From the NCBI GenBank assembly GCA_003712055.1, contig RHLJ01000001.1, positions 682,001 to 746,000 of the forward strand: a DNA stretch of 64,000 nt. The letters are read 5' to 3'. The notes under the pieces were generated by a model. It did no database searches. It saw only the letters and a list, made by a program, of their open reading frames with translations, and was not told the DNA's origin. Below are positions 18,738 to 27,539 of the stretch, piece after piece. Made by a program: the position numbers and the translations under genes. Every line of letters starts with the position of its first letter. Position 1 is the first letter of the stretch. The DNA is from Balneola sp. (GTDB lineage: Bacteria; Bacteroidota; Rhodothermia; Balneolales; Balneolaceae).

Positions 18738-21700
18738 TTTATAACCGCAAATTTTCCAACCTTTTCACCTATTCCCGGAGCTTCGATATGATATAAATAG
18801 ATACCATAAGAGATTTCCAGGTTGTCTTTGGTAAGCATGTTCCAGATATATGATCCACCATACTGGCTGGTTAAATCACTTTCTTGTATATCAATTTCTC
18901 TGACAAGAACTCCCGATGCTGTAAAAATTCGAAGCTTAGAAGGCGCCGGTATTCCTGTAAAATGCAGCTCCCTGTTTTGCTGTAGATTTGTTGGAGTAGT
19001 AGAAGCTTCAAATACATTAGTGACTTTGTACGGATTAGGAATCACTAAAATATCATCCAACTCAGATCGAGCAGTATCAGCATTTACCTGAGGAATATTA
19101 TTTTCATCAAACCTAAACACAAAACGGTCGAATTGAGTAAATGGCTTGGTAGTAAATAGAGCTAGGGTATCTCCTGGTTGAGGATGAACAGAAACAAGTG
19201 CTCCATCTACATTCTGAGCAGACATACTGATTCTAAACGTTGTGGTATCTTCAATTCCACGGTAGTCCTCGATGAAATAAATTATATCTGAACACCTTCC
19301 GCTAAACCCTGAAACTGCGGATAATTGCCCCGGATCGGGGAAGGTATAGTTATCAGGTGGGAAAAATGTTGGATTACAACGTTGCTGTGCAGAAGCAGGA
19401 TTATTTAGGTCAAAAAACGCGTAGTTAATCTCTTCTTCAGTAAAGGTATTGAACACCTTGAAGTTTGTTTGTATTGACGGCAGGAGCTCAAAAGTACCAG
19501 GTGATACCTCAATATTCGCTTCAATAGACTGACCAAAACCAACATTATCTCCTATAATGATCTCATAATCCGAAACTTTTGGAGCTCCCTGTATTCCAAA
19601 TACAAATGGGTGAGGAGGTAAGGCATGATCAAATGACCAGCCAGATAGGTCCTCATTCAACTGGAATTCATCGATGTTTTCAACCGTAATCGTGAAGCCT
19701 TCTGTATTTGGATTGTTTTGACCGTTGAAATCTGTTGATCTGGAAATCAATGTATCGGGAGTACCAGAGGTAATATTTCTTAGAGAGAAGTTCTTTGTCT
19801 TGATCGTGTCAGGATCGCTACCACCACTTACCAATGTATCCTCGAAAACAACGTCATAGAGGTTATCTGCTAGTAATGCTCCTGGATCAATAATCTCTAC
19901 TTGCACAGTACCACCTGGTGCCCCAGAAGCGAGACCTGCCAGCGGATTTTCAGGGCTGATGTAACCTGCAACTTCTCTGGAAGGACGTACTTCAACAACG
20001 TTTTGTCCAAAAGTAACAGAACCGTCAGGATTCAATGAAATTTGTACCGGAGATTCAGAAGGACTGATACCTGCACTTTCAAAACCTCTATCATAAGCTG
20101 TAACCGCGTAATAATACTTACGACCGTTAATTACCTCAGTGTCTTCGAAAAAGCGGGTTAAGCCGGTATCACTTCCAAGATTAAACTGAGTTCCATTTTC
20201 AGAAACCGGATGGAAACCTGAGATACCATTATTTTTATCAATAATAGCTATTGGTTGAAGATAAAGAGGAGCTCCAAGTCCATCGGTAATAGTGAAAATA
20301 TCCTGGAAGGAAACATCCGTAGTTCTGTAAATCTTATAGCCTTCGAAGTCAAAACCATCTCCTGTTTGCAGATTGATATATCTGTCGAAAGACTGTTCAG
20401 AACTTGCATCCCAGTATAGTGTCACTTTACCATCAGAAGGTACTGCAGATAAAATTGGTGGAGTTGGTGCTACTGCAAACTGGTAATCCGCTTCATAAGC
20501 AGTAGTTGCATTTTCGAGATTAAGATTTACTCGATCTCTGTCAGCCTGAGCACTTTGATTAAGCTGAGCTGCTGTAATTGCTACCGCAAATCGCTCTGTT
20601 GCACCTTGCGCCAATGGGAATAAACCTGAAGAAACAAAAATATCCGAATCAGTTCCTACATCTTCCTGGAAAGTGCCCGGAATCAGATAGGAAAGCCAGA
20701 TATTAGCGTCTTGATCAACCTGTAAAGCCCCAGCATCAAAAATAGTAACCCTGGATACTCCAAGGAGATCTGTTTCACTTACATCTGTTTTATCTATGCT
20801 GGATTCACCTGGGAATGAAGTACCGGCACCAGATGTAGGGAAGCCATCACCCTGTCCTACGCTAAATGTCTCAGGATCACCCTGAATACCAACGTCATCA
20901 ATTAGCTCATTCCAGTCGTTATCATTATCGAAGAAATCGTCTCTTGCTTCATCAATCATAGGAGCACTAGTAGCAAAGTTTTGCAGACGTCCTCCATATT
21001 GATCATTAACGATGCTAGCAAAAGGAGCGTCATTGAGTACTCGATCTCTTATGGTTTGACTAGGTACAATCAATCCGCTCTGTAAGGTATCCCCTACTTC
21101 GAAATACATATAATTGATAAAGCGAACTGCTTTAGTTACCGACACATTATTGATGAAGGTTGTCTTCGTAAGGTGATTCGGAACGTTCTCATCAATTAGT
21201 CCATCGAAGTCATTATCAAGTCCATCAATATGGATACCAAAATTTTCATCCGTTTGGGGTAAGATATCCTCAAGAACATCAAAACTGGCTGCCCCTTCGA
21301 AATCGTATGTTATACCCTGAGTTACAAATGGACTTCCATCATAGGTTGCAACAACGCGGCTGTTATCATCCTGAATCAGTACAATCTTATCACCAATATT
21401 AATCGTTCTTGGATCAAAATCGGTTGCCTGGAATGGAGGTATAACTGAATCTCTTAAAGCCTCATAAGCATAAAAGCCTCCTGAAGAGGTCAGAAGAGGA
21501 GTAAATAAATCCTGATTATCAGAATCGTAAAAACTTTGTTGCGGAGCTGGTACAGGTAGCGGATTATAGAAATCACTGTCCCCATCATTATCAATACCAT
21601 CGATGGCGTTTCCTGGAGTTTCAAGGAATTTTAGACCCATCTCTCCAATTAATCCACCATCAAAAGCATTACCTCCACTTTCTCTGTCTGTATCTGTGAG

Positions 21701-22552
21701 GTAGGCGATGGAACGTATATTATCAAAGATCGGCTCATCCGTCGGCCCACCTCCTGCAACGAAATCGGCAATCCAAAGGCCAAAGGCCATTCTTGGGTAA
21801 TCGAAGCTACCATCGTTTTTAATTTCAAAAAGATTAAAGTGAGTAGCATTTACCAGTGTTTGAGACCAAGCCAAAATTCTTGTATCAAGAATAATTCCCA
21901 AACCTCCACGAGTTGGATCTGTCTCATCTGGTTGAAATCTGCTTAGGTAACGAACATAGGTATCATCGCCTGCTTTGTAATAAAACTCCACGTCGGCGTT
22001 AAACTGATCTCGCCCGAAAAATCCATTCCAGGAACCAGCCCATCCATCACCACCATCTTCAAACTTATCCGGCCAGCTATCAGGCCATGTATTTCCTAAT
22101 GGAGAGGTAGGACCACGGTCACTTCGTGCAATTTCATCCGAATCGTCTCTAACATATCCTACAATTGGGTTTAAAGACCAGTTGGTTCTACCATCACGGC
22201 TGGTTTTATACGCAGCTACATCCACTATCGGAAAAACATCGTCTTCATCAGCAGTAGATTGATCTGGTACTTCTGTACCAAACATTACACTCATGAAATA
22301 CATGTACTCACGATTCGTATTTCTTGGGTACTCGAACAGAAGCTCATCAAGACTTGTGTTGTTTCTTCTTCCTGCGTGCCCTGTGTTGTGATAGGTAGCT
22401 CTTAATAAGTTCCCATCCATAATGGATGTTTTACGTCTCTCGAATGACGAACGCTCTTCACTAGGCACATAGTCCTGAGCGGTTAGTTGATGGGCTCCTA
22501 AAAGAAGAACAAATACGGTTAAAAAACTTTTTCTCATAAATTTATTATTCAT
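18734..22552 (-). CDS. Large secreted surface protein with Fn3-like and Asp-rich motifs, partner of the TonB receptor
   Basis: This is a 1272-aa protein with a signal peptide (FLTVFVLLLGAHQLTAQ). The first 300 residues are unlike any family I know. Asp-rich, MopE-like putative metal loops occur at about 319-328 (GIDNDGDSDF), 444-455 (GLDNDFDGLIDE) and 538-553 (FFDNDNDWNELIDD). An Fn3-like domain starts near SAVPSDGKVTLYWDASSE. The C-terminus has IPNPYKV and then SKLRIFTASGVLVREIDI to GKFAVIK, a FlgD/T9SS-like tail that differs from the YPNPFNPST version. It begins 3 bp after the TonB receptor stop. Proteins of this type often follow CarboxypepD_reg receptors in this phylum, so it may be the surface partner of the receptor in place of SusD. 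Confidence 0.65.
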   Translation of the reverse strand: MNNKFMRKSFLTVFVLLLGAHQLTAQDYVPSEERSSFERRKTSIMDGNLLRATYHNTGHAGRRNNTSLDELLFEYPRNTNREYMYFMSVMFGTEVPDQSTADEDDVFPIVDVAAYKTSRDGRTNWSLNPIVGYVRDDSDEIARSDRGPTSPLGNTWPDSWPDKFEDGGDGWAGSWNGFFGRDQFNADVEFYYKAGDDTYVRYLSRFQPDETDPTRGGLGIILDTRILAWSQTLVNATHFNLFEIKNDGSFDYPRMAFGLWIADFVAGGGPTDEPIFDNIRSIAYLTDTDRESGGNAFDGGLIGEMGLKFLETPGNAIDGIDNDGDSDFYNPLPVPAPQQSFYDSDNQDLFTPLLTSSGGFYAYEALRDSVIPPFQATDFDPRTINIGDKIVLIQDDNSRVVATYDGSPFVTQGITYDFEGAASFDVLEDILPQTDENFGIHIDGLDNDFDGLIDENVPNHLTKTTFINNVSVTKAVRFINYMYFEVGDTLQSGLIVPSQTIRDRVLNDAPFASIVNDQYGGRLQNFATSAPMIDEARDDFFDNDNDWNELIDDVGIQGDPETFSVGQGDGFPTSGAGTSFPGESSIDKTDVSETDLLGVSRVTIFDAGALQVDQDANIWLSYLIPGTFQEDVGTDSDIFVSSGLFPLAQGATERFAVAITAAQLNQSAQADRDRVNLNLENATTAYEADYQFAVAPTPPILSAVPSDGKVTLYWDASSEQSFDRYINLQTGDGFDFEGYKIYRTTDVSFQDIFTITDGLGAPLYLQPIAIIDKNNGISGFHPVSENGTQFNLGSDTGLTRFFEDTEVINGRKYYYAVTAYDRGFESAGISPSESPVQISLNPDGSVTFGQNVVEVRPSREVAGYISPENPLAGLASGAPGGTVQVEIIDPGALLADNLYDVVFEDTLVSGGSDPDTIKTKNFSLRNITSGTPDTLISRSTDFNGQNNPNTEGFTITVENIDEFQLNEDLSGWSFDHALPPHPFVFGIQGAPKVSDYEIIIGDNVGFGQSIEANIEVSPGTFELLPSIQTNFKVFNTFTEEEINYAFFDLNNPASAQQRCNPTFFPPDNYTFPDPGQLSAVSGFSGRCSDIIYFIEDYRGIEDTTTFRISMSAQNVDGALVSVHPQPGDTLALFTTKPFTQFDRFVFRFDENNIPQVNADTARSELDDILVIPNPYKVTNVFEASTTPTNLQQNRELHFTGIPAPSKLRIFTASGVLVREIDIQESDLTSQYGGSYIWNMLTKDNLEISYGIYLYHIEAPGIGEKVGKFAVIK

Positions 22553-22555
22553 GGC

Positions 22556-25555
22556 TTAAAAAGATAGCTGTAGTCCAAATTGAACTCTTCTCGGTTCAGC
22601 ATAGAAAGTTGGGTCGTTATAAAAATCAGGGTGCGCATCTTCAATGATACTTGCCGGAAGTGGCCTTGTAGGCAGACCGGAATCGGCATATACACCATTC
22701 ACAATTTTTGTATCAAGCAGGTTATATACATTTAGGAAAACCTGCATTGTGTTATTCCCGATCTGGAAATTCTTGTACGCATTCAAGTCAATAGTAAACC
22801 TGGATGGTAGACGAGCAGTATTTCTAAGATTTCTGTTCGAAGCAACCTCACCAACAGTAACACCCGGGATGTTTGTTGCGGGTGTATAAGGCGTTCCTGA
22901 ATTAAATCTGGCTAACAGGTTTGCTCCCCAATTATTCCCGGTATAAAACATAGAACCATTTAAGATATGCGTTCTATCCCAATCAAGCGGTTGTACAATC
23001 TTTGTGAGTGACACTTCTTGGCTTGTTGAATCAATAACTCCACCCTGTCCTCTAATGTTAAAGTATTCAGCGTTAGGGTCAGAGTTACTACCCTCCACTA
23101 CCCCAAAAGTATAATCTAAACCAAAGTTAAATCGTGAACTTACGAATTGATTGAAAGCGAAAGTCATACCGAGAGACTTGGAATAATCACGGTTGAAGTA
23201 AATACCATAATTAATGGATTCACTTCCTGTAACCTGAGGGCGACTGGAAACATAGTCCCGAGTATCTTTATAGTATCCTGTCCATTCAATAGCTGTTCCC
23301 TCAAAGATTTCTTGTTTAAGACCTAATTCGTACTGAATCGAACGTTCTGGTTTAAGATCCGGATTACCAAAAAGTCCTTGATCTCCCCCACCCTGAGTAA
23401 GGAAAATCTGGCTATTCGTATATAATCTTTCATAGGAAGGCATCTGAAAGAAATAACCATAGGAGAAGTAGATTACCCCTCCATCATTAATAGGATAAGC
23501 CACACCAATACGCGGACTAAGCTGATATTTAACAGAAGCGTCTTTCCACCAATATTGAGCTCTGTCTTCAACTGTTAGAGAAGGCTCATTATCATCTTGC
23601 TGTCCGTTTCCGTTTAAATCTGTGTACTGATTTTCTGTTTTAGTAGGGAAAAAGATATCTGGATCTTCCGGGTCAGCAGGAATCTCTGTATTTGGATCGA
23701 AGTAATCGAATCGCAAACCAACATTAATGATGAGGTTATCATATTCGATCTTATCCTGGATGTATGCACTGAGGTTAATCGGGTTTTCAGAATACTTCTG
23801 ATAGCCAGGTGTATTGACCTCTGGGAAGCCAAGTTCAAGGCAAGGATATTGATTATCTACATCGGCACAAACCACTCTTAATTCATCCGGGGTGCCTTCA
23901 GGAAAGTTTACTCCTTCATCAATTAATGGAATCAAGCTTACGCTTTCAAATTTGATCTCATCAAACTGAGCACTTACACCCGCCTTGATAAAGTGGTGGT
24001 TATTTAGCTGGCTTGATAGTTCTGCCTTTGCAATATAGCTATTGGTAGATCTGAAGAACCGACTATTATTAGTTCCATATGTAGCAAATTGCCCAGCATT
24101 AGGAATTTGGTTCCCGTATAAAATATTTGGTGTACCAAAAAGAGGATCTGAAAGGTTATCATAGTTGAAATACCTTGGATCCCAGGGATCTTCATACAAA
24201 TAACTATTGAACTCATTATAGCGGTTTGCAATGTTAACAGTAAGGAAGGTATAAGCAGATGGAGTTATAGTCGTCTTAAAGTTTATCGAATAGTTATCTC
24301 TGAAATTATTGTTCTGACCAGTAGGAACAAACCTGCTGTTATACCCATACCCACCACTTTCTTCAGTAGCAATAGACCCGATCAGGTTGAACTTTAGCGT
24401 GTTCGAAAATTTGTATTCGAGATTACCCTGAAAACTCAATGTTTCAAATTTAGTCATATCAACTAATGAGCTATCTCGTGTTCCATCATCACGGATTTCA
24501 AGGAGATCAACCCCCTCAACAGTAACTGTATCAATTGAATACCAGGGCAGGTTAAGATCTACTCTTTCATTATATAATGTTCGGTAAGTATCCAGATCCG
24601 TATCTAAAGGTACACGATCAACATATTTACCATGTGATGAATACAGGTTTCGTCCTGTTAGGTACCCTTCATTCAGGAAACTTCGCGTAGTTGCAAAGAA
24701 GGTAAGCTTGTCTTTTATAATAGGTCCTGATACAGAAGCACTGAAATTATACATTCGTAAAGGATTGAAACTGTCTAGGCTAGTACCAATACCATCGTAT
24801 AGTTCAGGTTTGTTAGTAGCTAAATATCCACCACTCCAGGCACGAACAGAAGCATCGTACTTATTACCTCCGGATTTGGTAACAACATTCACAACACCAG
24901 AGAGAGCCTGTCCATGTTCTGCATTAAATGAACCTGAAATTACCTGAAGCTCCTGTATGGATTCGTTTTCAAGTCTGATACCATTGCTACCATCATAATC
25001 ATCGGTAACCCTAATCCCATCAACGACATAAGAAACTTCTGATGTTCTTCCACCCCTTATATGAATCCCACCATCGTTGCCTACATTTACCCCAGCCTGA
25101 AGCTGAATTACATCGGTGACTTCCTGTACAGGTAATTTTTCAATTTCATCACTGCTTACCCGGGCTTCAGAACTGGTAATATCCTTAATTACAGTTTGAC
25201 GTTCGGCTACAACAACCAGCTCTTCCCCTTCGAATGATTCAGGAGCTAGCTCAAAATCCTGTGTAGTTGTTAAATCAGTTCTTACAATTACTTCCTGTAC
25301 AACCACTGTTGCGTAACCGATATATCTCGCTTCGATGATATATGTACCCGGAGCAACATTTAACATCAAATAATTACCATCAATATCAGTAATTGCCCCT
25401 TTTGTTGTACCCTGAATACCAACTGTTGCGCCAATAAGGGGTTCTTTTGTGTCTGCATCTATTAGTTTGCCCTGGATTTTTCCTGATTGGGCGTATGCAT
25501 CAAAGCAAATTAACCCGAATATTAAAATGAACGCTGATTTAAGAATCTTCTTCAT
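22556..25555 (-). CDS. TonB-dependent receptor with CarboxypepD_reg domain (SusC-like/Oar-like)
   Basis: This is a 999-aa outer-membrane receptor. After a signal peptide (to about residue 22) comes a carboxypeptidase-regulatory-like domain (about 25-110, GKIQGKLIDADTKEPLIGAT). Next is a plug (about 130-230) with HIRGGRTSEVSYVVDGIRV and ALSGVVNVVTKSGG. A 22-strand-type barrel follows, ending in an aromatic final strand (RRVQFGLQLSF). It should import oligosaccharides using TonB energy. It lies 9 bp after the PPIase lipoprotein gene and 3 bp before the 1272-aa protein gene. No SusD gene is nearby, so it is not a standard SusCD pair. The plug and first domain resemble Oar-like receptors as much as SusC. 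Confidence 0.9.
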   Translation of the reverse strand: MKKILKSAFILIFGLICFDAYAQSGKIQGKLIDADTKEPLIGATVGIQGTTKGAITDIDGNYLMLNVAPGTYIIEARYIGYATVVVQEVIVRTDLTTTQDFELAPESFEGEELVVVAERQTVIKDITSSEARVSSDEIEKLPVQEVTDVIQLQAGVNVGNDGGIHIRGGRTSEVSYVVDGIRVTDDYDGSNGIRLENESIQELQVISGSFNAEHGQALSGVVNVVTKSGGNKYDASVRAWSGGYLATNKPELYDGIGTSLDSFNPLRMYNFSASVSGPIIKDKLTFFATTRSFLNEGYLTGRNLYSSHGKYVDRVPLDTDLDTYRTLYNERVDLNLPWYSIDTVTVEGVDLLEIRDDGTRDSSLVDMTKFETLSFQGNLEYKFSNTLKFNLIGSIATEESGGYGYNSRFVPTGQNNNFRDNYSINFKTTITPSAYTFLTVNIANRYNEFNSYLYEDPWDPRYFNYDNLSDPLFGTPNILYGNQIPNAGQFATYGTNNSRFFRSTNSYIAKAELSSQLNNHHFIKAGVSAQFDEIKFESVSLIPLIDEGVNFPEGTPDELRVVCADVDNQYPCLELGFPEVNTPGYQKYSENPINLSAYIQDKIEYDNLIINVGLRFDYFDPNTEIPADPEDPDIFFPTKTENQYTDLNGNGQQDDNEPSLTVEDRAQYWWKDASVKYQLSPRIGVAYPINDGGVIYFSYGYFFQMPSYERLYTNSQIFLTQGGGDQGLFGNPDLKPERSIQYELGLKQEIFEGTAIEWTGYYKDTRDYVSSRPQVTGSESINYGIYFNRDYSKSLGMTFAFNQFVSSRFNFGLDYTFGVVEGSNSDPNAEYFNIRGQGGVIDSTSQEVSLTKIVQPLDWDRTHILNGSMFYTGNNWGANLLARFNSGTPYTPATNIPGVTVGEVASNRNLRNTARLPSRFTIDLNAYKNFQIGNNTMQVFLNVYNLLDTKIVNGVYADSGLPTRPLPASIIEDAHPDFYNDPTFYAEPRRVQFGLQLSF

Positions 25556-25564
25556 AAACGTTGA

Positions 25565-27262
25565 TCAAATTTGGATAATAAGTTCTTCAAGTTTTTTTAA
25601 ATCGATAAAAGCGTTGTGCTTTTTCTTTACGTCAGAAATGGTTTCAGACCTAAGCTCTTTTAGTTTCTTCTTTGTGAGGAAATCGTCAACATAAGATGAC
25701 GCTTCAGAAAAAATCAGTGCTTTAGATTCTACCCTATAGAGGCATTTATAAATATGGAATTCATTTTCCTGGTACTGAATCACTTCCGAAATATCTCCTA
25801 CTTCCAATTTAGAAAGTTGAAGCTCCAGGTAGCCAAACTCTTTGATACTAGCCAACCCAAGTTCACCATTAGTAAATCGATCTTCATTATTAACGGTGTA
25901 TTTATCTACCACTTCTGAGAAATCTGTCCCTGAGAGAATCAAATTTCTGACTCGCTCAGCTTCTTCTTTGCTCCTTACAACTACCCTGGCAAAATTGGCT
26001 TCTAAAGGCTTTATGAAATTGCTTCGATTGGCTAAGAATTCATTATACAGCTCAGCAGGAGTATTTGAAATTTGATCACGAAGAGCGTTTTCAGCTTCCC
26101 TTGATAAATAATGATAATATGTCTCATTAATTGACTCTGAAACTAATTCTTGTTCTGCTAAACCGTTCGAAATTGATTCCTTATATAAATAGTTTCGGTA
26201 AGCAAGCCCCGTAAAAAACTCTTTGAAACTCGATTCATCTACTACGAATCCAACTACCTGGTCTGAACTTATAGTTAGCTCTTCAATAAAATCAGAGCTG
26301 GTAAATTCAATATCCCCATAAGTAGCCAATACCCTTGAACCCCTTGGTAAATTGCTAACAAACTCGATATCCCTATTTCTAAAGCCAATAAGATTTTGAT
26401 TTACATTTTCCCATAATTCATCCACCTGTAAATCAAACTGTAAGCCATTAATAAATTGATCTAAATGCTCGCGGGTTTTGAGTTCTCTTTTCTTCTTGAG
26501 CACATAAGTACCCAGCTGGGCTCTCTTCTGGTTGAACTCATACTCAGTGATGATGGGTTTACTTACTCGATCGGTCACTTTAATTAAACTATAGCCCTGA
26601 ACAGTTTTTACTGGTTCAGAAACCTCTCCGATTTGTAACCCGAATGCTGAGTTTTCAAAAGCTATATCTAACTCATCGGTTGTAAACCATCCAATATCTC
26701 CCCCGTTTTCAGAGAGATACTCATTCCTGAATGCTTCTTTGGCCAGATCATCAAAAGTTTCCCCATTATCCAATCTATCCTTGAATTCCAGAATCCCTGC
26801 TTCAGTCTGAGCATAAATATGAGACGCACGGATTTGCGTATTAAATCTCAAAAAATATTCTTGTAATTCCTGATCAGATACCTCGATTCCACTCAGAATT
26901 ATCTGGTTAAGGTATTCTTCATTCAGAACACGTCGCTCAATTCTCTGCTTTTCGACAATAGCTTCATCAGACTTGTGGATTTCTAAATCCTCTGCATATG
27001 TTGCCAATACGTAGGTATCGAATTCCGCATCAAGAATTGCCTTTTTTGTTGAGATATCTGGATTAAGCACTTGACCTGTTCTGTAATAGTATTCTTTGTA
27101 AGCATTTTCAAAATGGTCAATATTGATATCTAACTCATTGATAGATGCTAACAGATCTTCTGTTTCCTGAACTTGAGATTGGCAATTAGCTAAATACAAC
27201 AAGGCGACAATTAGGCATGTCGCTCGCAAGACTTTGTTAGTTTTGAAAAGCTGTATTTGCAT
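25565..27262 (-). CDS. Twin-parvulin peptidyl-prolyl isomerase lipoprotein (SurA/PpiC-like)
   Basis: From the ATG at 27262 the protein is 565 aa. A GTG at 27280 is in frame but overlaps the -7 promoter element. A lipobox LLYLANC lies near residue 28. After an alpha-helical SurA-like N-domain come a canonical parvulin domain (ASHIYAQTEAGILEFKDRL through LSENGGDIGWF) and a second, more divergent one near the C-terminus (NFARVVVRSKEEAERVRN through FTNGELGLASIKEFG). It should be a periplasmic chaperone for outer-membrane proteins. It is the first gene of the starch train, directly behind the LacI-type operator. A dedicated folding factor for the receptor and PorV-like barrels encoded after it is a fair inference. 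Confidence 0.85.
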   Translation of the reverse strand: MQIQLFKTNKVLRATCLIVALLYLANCQSQVQETEDLLASINELDINIDHFENAYKEYYYRTGQVLNPDISTKKAILDAEFDTYVLATYAEDLEIHKSDEAIVEKQRIERRVLNEEYLNQIILSGIEVSDQELQEYFLRFNTQIRASHIYAQTEAGILEFKDRLDNGETFDDLAKEAFRNEYLSENGGDIGWFTTDELDIAFENSAFGLQIGEVSEPVKTVQGYSLIKVTDRVSKPIITEYEFNQKRAQLGTYVLKKKRELKTREHLDQFINGLQFDLQVDELWENVNQNLIGFRNRDIEFVSNLPRGSRVLATYGDIEFTSSDFIEELTISSDQVVGFVVDESSFKEFFTGLAYRNYLYKESISNGLAEQELVSESINETYYHYLSREAENALRDQISNTPAELYNEFLANRSNFIKPLEANFARVVVRSKEEAERVRNLILSGTDFSEVVDKYTVNNEDRFTNGELGLASIKEFGYLELQLSKLEVGDISEVIQYQENEFHIYKCLYRVESKALIFSEASSYVDDFLTKKKLKELRSETISDVKKKHNAFIDLKKLEELIIQI

Positions 27263-27279
27263 AGTTTTTATTCCGCACA

Positions 27280-27311
27280 CAAAAATAATGAAAGCGCTTA
27301 CATTTTTTCAA
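27280..27311 (-). promoter_or_regulatory. Promoter of the starch gene train with embedded LacI-type operator
   Basis: On the minus strand TTG (27309-27311) and TATTTTTG (27280-27287) match the Bacteroidota -33 TTG and -7 TAnnTTTG elements, 21 bp apart. The operator TGTAAGCGCTTTCA (27289-27302) fills the space between them. The ATG at 27262 would then have a short leader of about 12 bases. A regulator bound here would block sigma-factor contact. The start point is predicted, not measured. Confidence 0.65.
27289..27302. promoter_or_regulatory. LacI-type operator, copy 1
   Basis: The minus strand reads TGTAAGCGCTTTCA, a CG-centred palindrome with one mismatched pair, of the form bound by LacI/CcpA-type proteins. 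A 19-bp block including it (27288-27306) is identical to 59917-59935 in front of the GH57 gene, in the same orientation to the gene it precedes. Confidence 0.75.
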
Positions 27312-27471
27312 TGCTTTTCCGCTTTTTTTTTATAAAATCTTAATACTTTCAAAGCATATATAAAACAATTCTTTATAATTTATATTATTGTTATAAAATT
27401 ATTTAATGTGCGAAAGGGCTTTTAAAGTGTACAAACGACCTCAAAAACTAGTTCATAAAATAAATGGAATA

Positions 27472-27499
27472 AATGTAAGGGGTTACATTTCTAATGTAA
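27472..27499. repeat. Three alternating heptamers AATGTAA/TTACATT
   Basis: AATGTAA (27472-27478), TTACATT (27483-27489) and AATGTAA (27493-27499) can form either of two exclusive hairpins. The direct copies read AATGTAAG, matching the left half of the LacI-type operator (AATGTAAGC). They lie about 170 bp upstream of the main operator, in the otherwise AT-rich 277-bp gap between ispG and the PPIase gene. They may be auxiliary half-sites. Role unproven. Confidence 0.35.
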
Positions 27500-27539
27500 G
27501 AAGGGTCAAATTTTGCGCACGATTAAACCTAGTCGTTTT

